Part shown: positions 63,807 through 64,000 of the stretch, in pieces
Numbering within the stretch: the first letter of the stretch is position 1
Layout of the letters: each line of letters opens with the position of its first letter
From: Pseudomonas putida
Lineage (GTDB): Bacteria; Pseudomonadota; Gammaproteobacteria; Pseudomonadales; Pseudomonadaceae
NCBI RefSeq assembly: GCF_022627325.1
Contig: NZ_JAETZZ010000001.1
Location: 558,001 to 622,000 of the forward strand
Direction: 5' to 3'
DNA length: 64,000 nucleotides
Notes under the pieces: model-generated
The model's database searches: none
What the model saw: the letters and a program-made list of their open reading frames with translations, nothing else
What the model was told of the DNA's origin: nothing
Program-made: the position numbers and the translations under genes

Positions 63807-64000
63807 CAGCAGCGTGGGCCGCAACGGCCATCGCAGCGGCTGGCACCACCGCGTCCGTGGTCCAGCAGAACCAACAAGCGAAATCGACCGCAGCGTATGA
63901 AGAGCAGCAGTCCGAGAACGACTTGAAGGCGTATCAGGACAACCAAGCGCAGACCGGCTACGCGAACGAGCAGGCCCGTGAGTCTGCGTCCCAGCAGGAA
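63791..64000 (+). CDS. gp14-like internal virion (ejection) protein, N-terminal part
   Basis: 70 codons to the window edge. MCTIVAAAWAATAIAAAGTT, a hydrophobic segment (3-24), then a polar Gln-rich helix, as in T7 gp14, which forms the outer-membrane part of the ejection channel. Overlaps gp13 by 16 bp. The rest lies outside. Confidence 0.8.
   Translation, partial: MCTIVAAAWAATAIAAAGTTASVVQQNQQAKSTAAYEEQQSENDLKAYQDNQAQTGYANEQARESASQQE

Noticed and set aside
41863..64000. Integrase, repressor, DNA ligase and lysis genes within the window
   Set aside because: I looked for tyrosine-recombinase, helix-turn-helix repressor and ligase motifs in all phage frames and found none; they may lie to the right of the window.

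Overview
The window is a Pseudomonas chromosome, most likely of the P. putida group. The evidence is the high-GC coding style, the scattered 'GCCGGCTTGCCGGCGAT'-type REP palindromes between genes, and a gene order (ferric-siderophore receptor, amino-acid-type chemoreceptor, six-gene glycerol-type ABC operon, folD, tRNA-Arg/His/Leu) that I associate from memory with that group. The first 41.9 kb is host DNA. The last 22 kb is the left part of a prophage whose genes are those of a T7-like podovirus.

Host part, left to right: an alkaline-phosphatase-D-like gene running off the edge, tal and dusA (all leftward); a four-gene YjfK/YjfL/YgiB/YgiC-type cluster ending in a glutathionylspermidine-synthase-like ATP-grasp enzyme; an NAD-dependent molybdenum formate dehydrogenase operon fdsG-fdsB-fdsA-fdsD; an SbmA/BacA-like ABC exporter; a YedK/HMCES protein; an ArsB pump; a FepA-like receptor with DUF3649, PepSY and DUF3325 membrane genes; heme oxygenase; a histidine-phosphatase-fold protein; a TauE/SafE exporter; a dCache chemoreceptor; a LysR regulator divergent from a PACE efflux pump; a lipoprotein; a DctA-like transporter followed by two GntR regulators, with two GGTNNNACC operators upstream; an ornithine cyclodeaminase-like gene with an Lrp regulator; and a sigma-54 activator divergent from glpSTPQUV-like genes. 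The last operon has a good -24/-12 promoter and four TGTTCA repeats. A perfect bidirectional terminator separates it from folD. Three tRNA genes follow, behind a promoter with an AT-rich UP element.

Prophage part: immediately after tRNA-Leu and a terminator hairpin, about 550 bp of control DNA carries tandem GGGACAC boxes (integrase-arm-like), a sigma-70 promoter candidate, two sets of direct repeats and a phage-type promoter candidate. The genes then follow T7 order on the + strand: single-subunit RNA polymerase, a repeat-rich region resembling the T7 primary origin, ssDNA-binding protein, endonuclease I, amidase/lysozyme, primase-helicase, small genes including a lipoprotein and a nucleotidyltransferase-fold protein, DNA polymerase, exonuclease, more small genes, portal, scaffold, capsid, a strong terminator, tail tubes A and B, gp13-like and the start of a gp14-like ejection protein. 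No integrase, repressor, ligase or kinase is seen. The rest of the prophage (gp15 to gp19, lysis, integrase) should lie to the right of the window.

The most interesting material is the temperate T7-like phage itself: its left-end control region, the about 95-bp tandem modules after the polymerase gene, a family of phage-promoter-like boxes, and accessory genes not found in T7. Function calls rest on motifs read by eye; no database search was possible.
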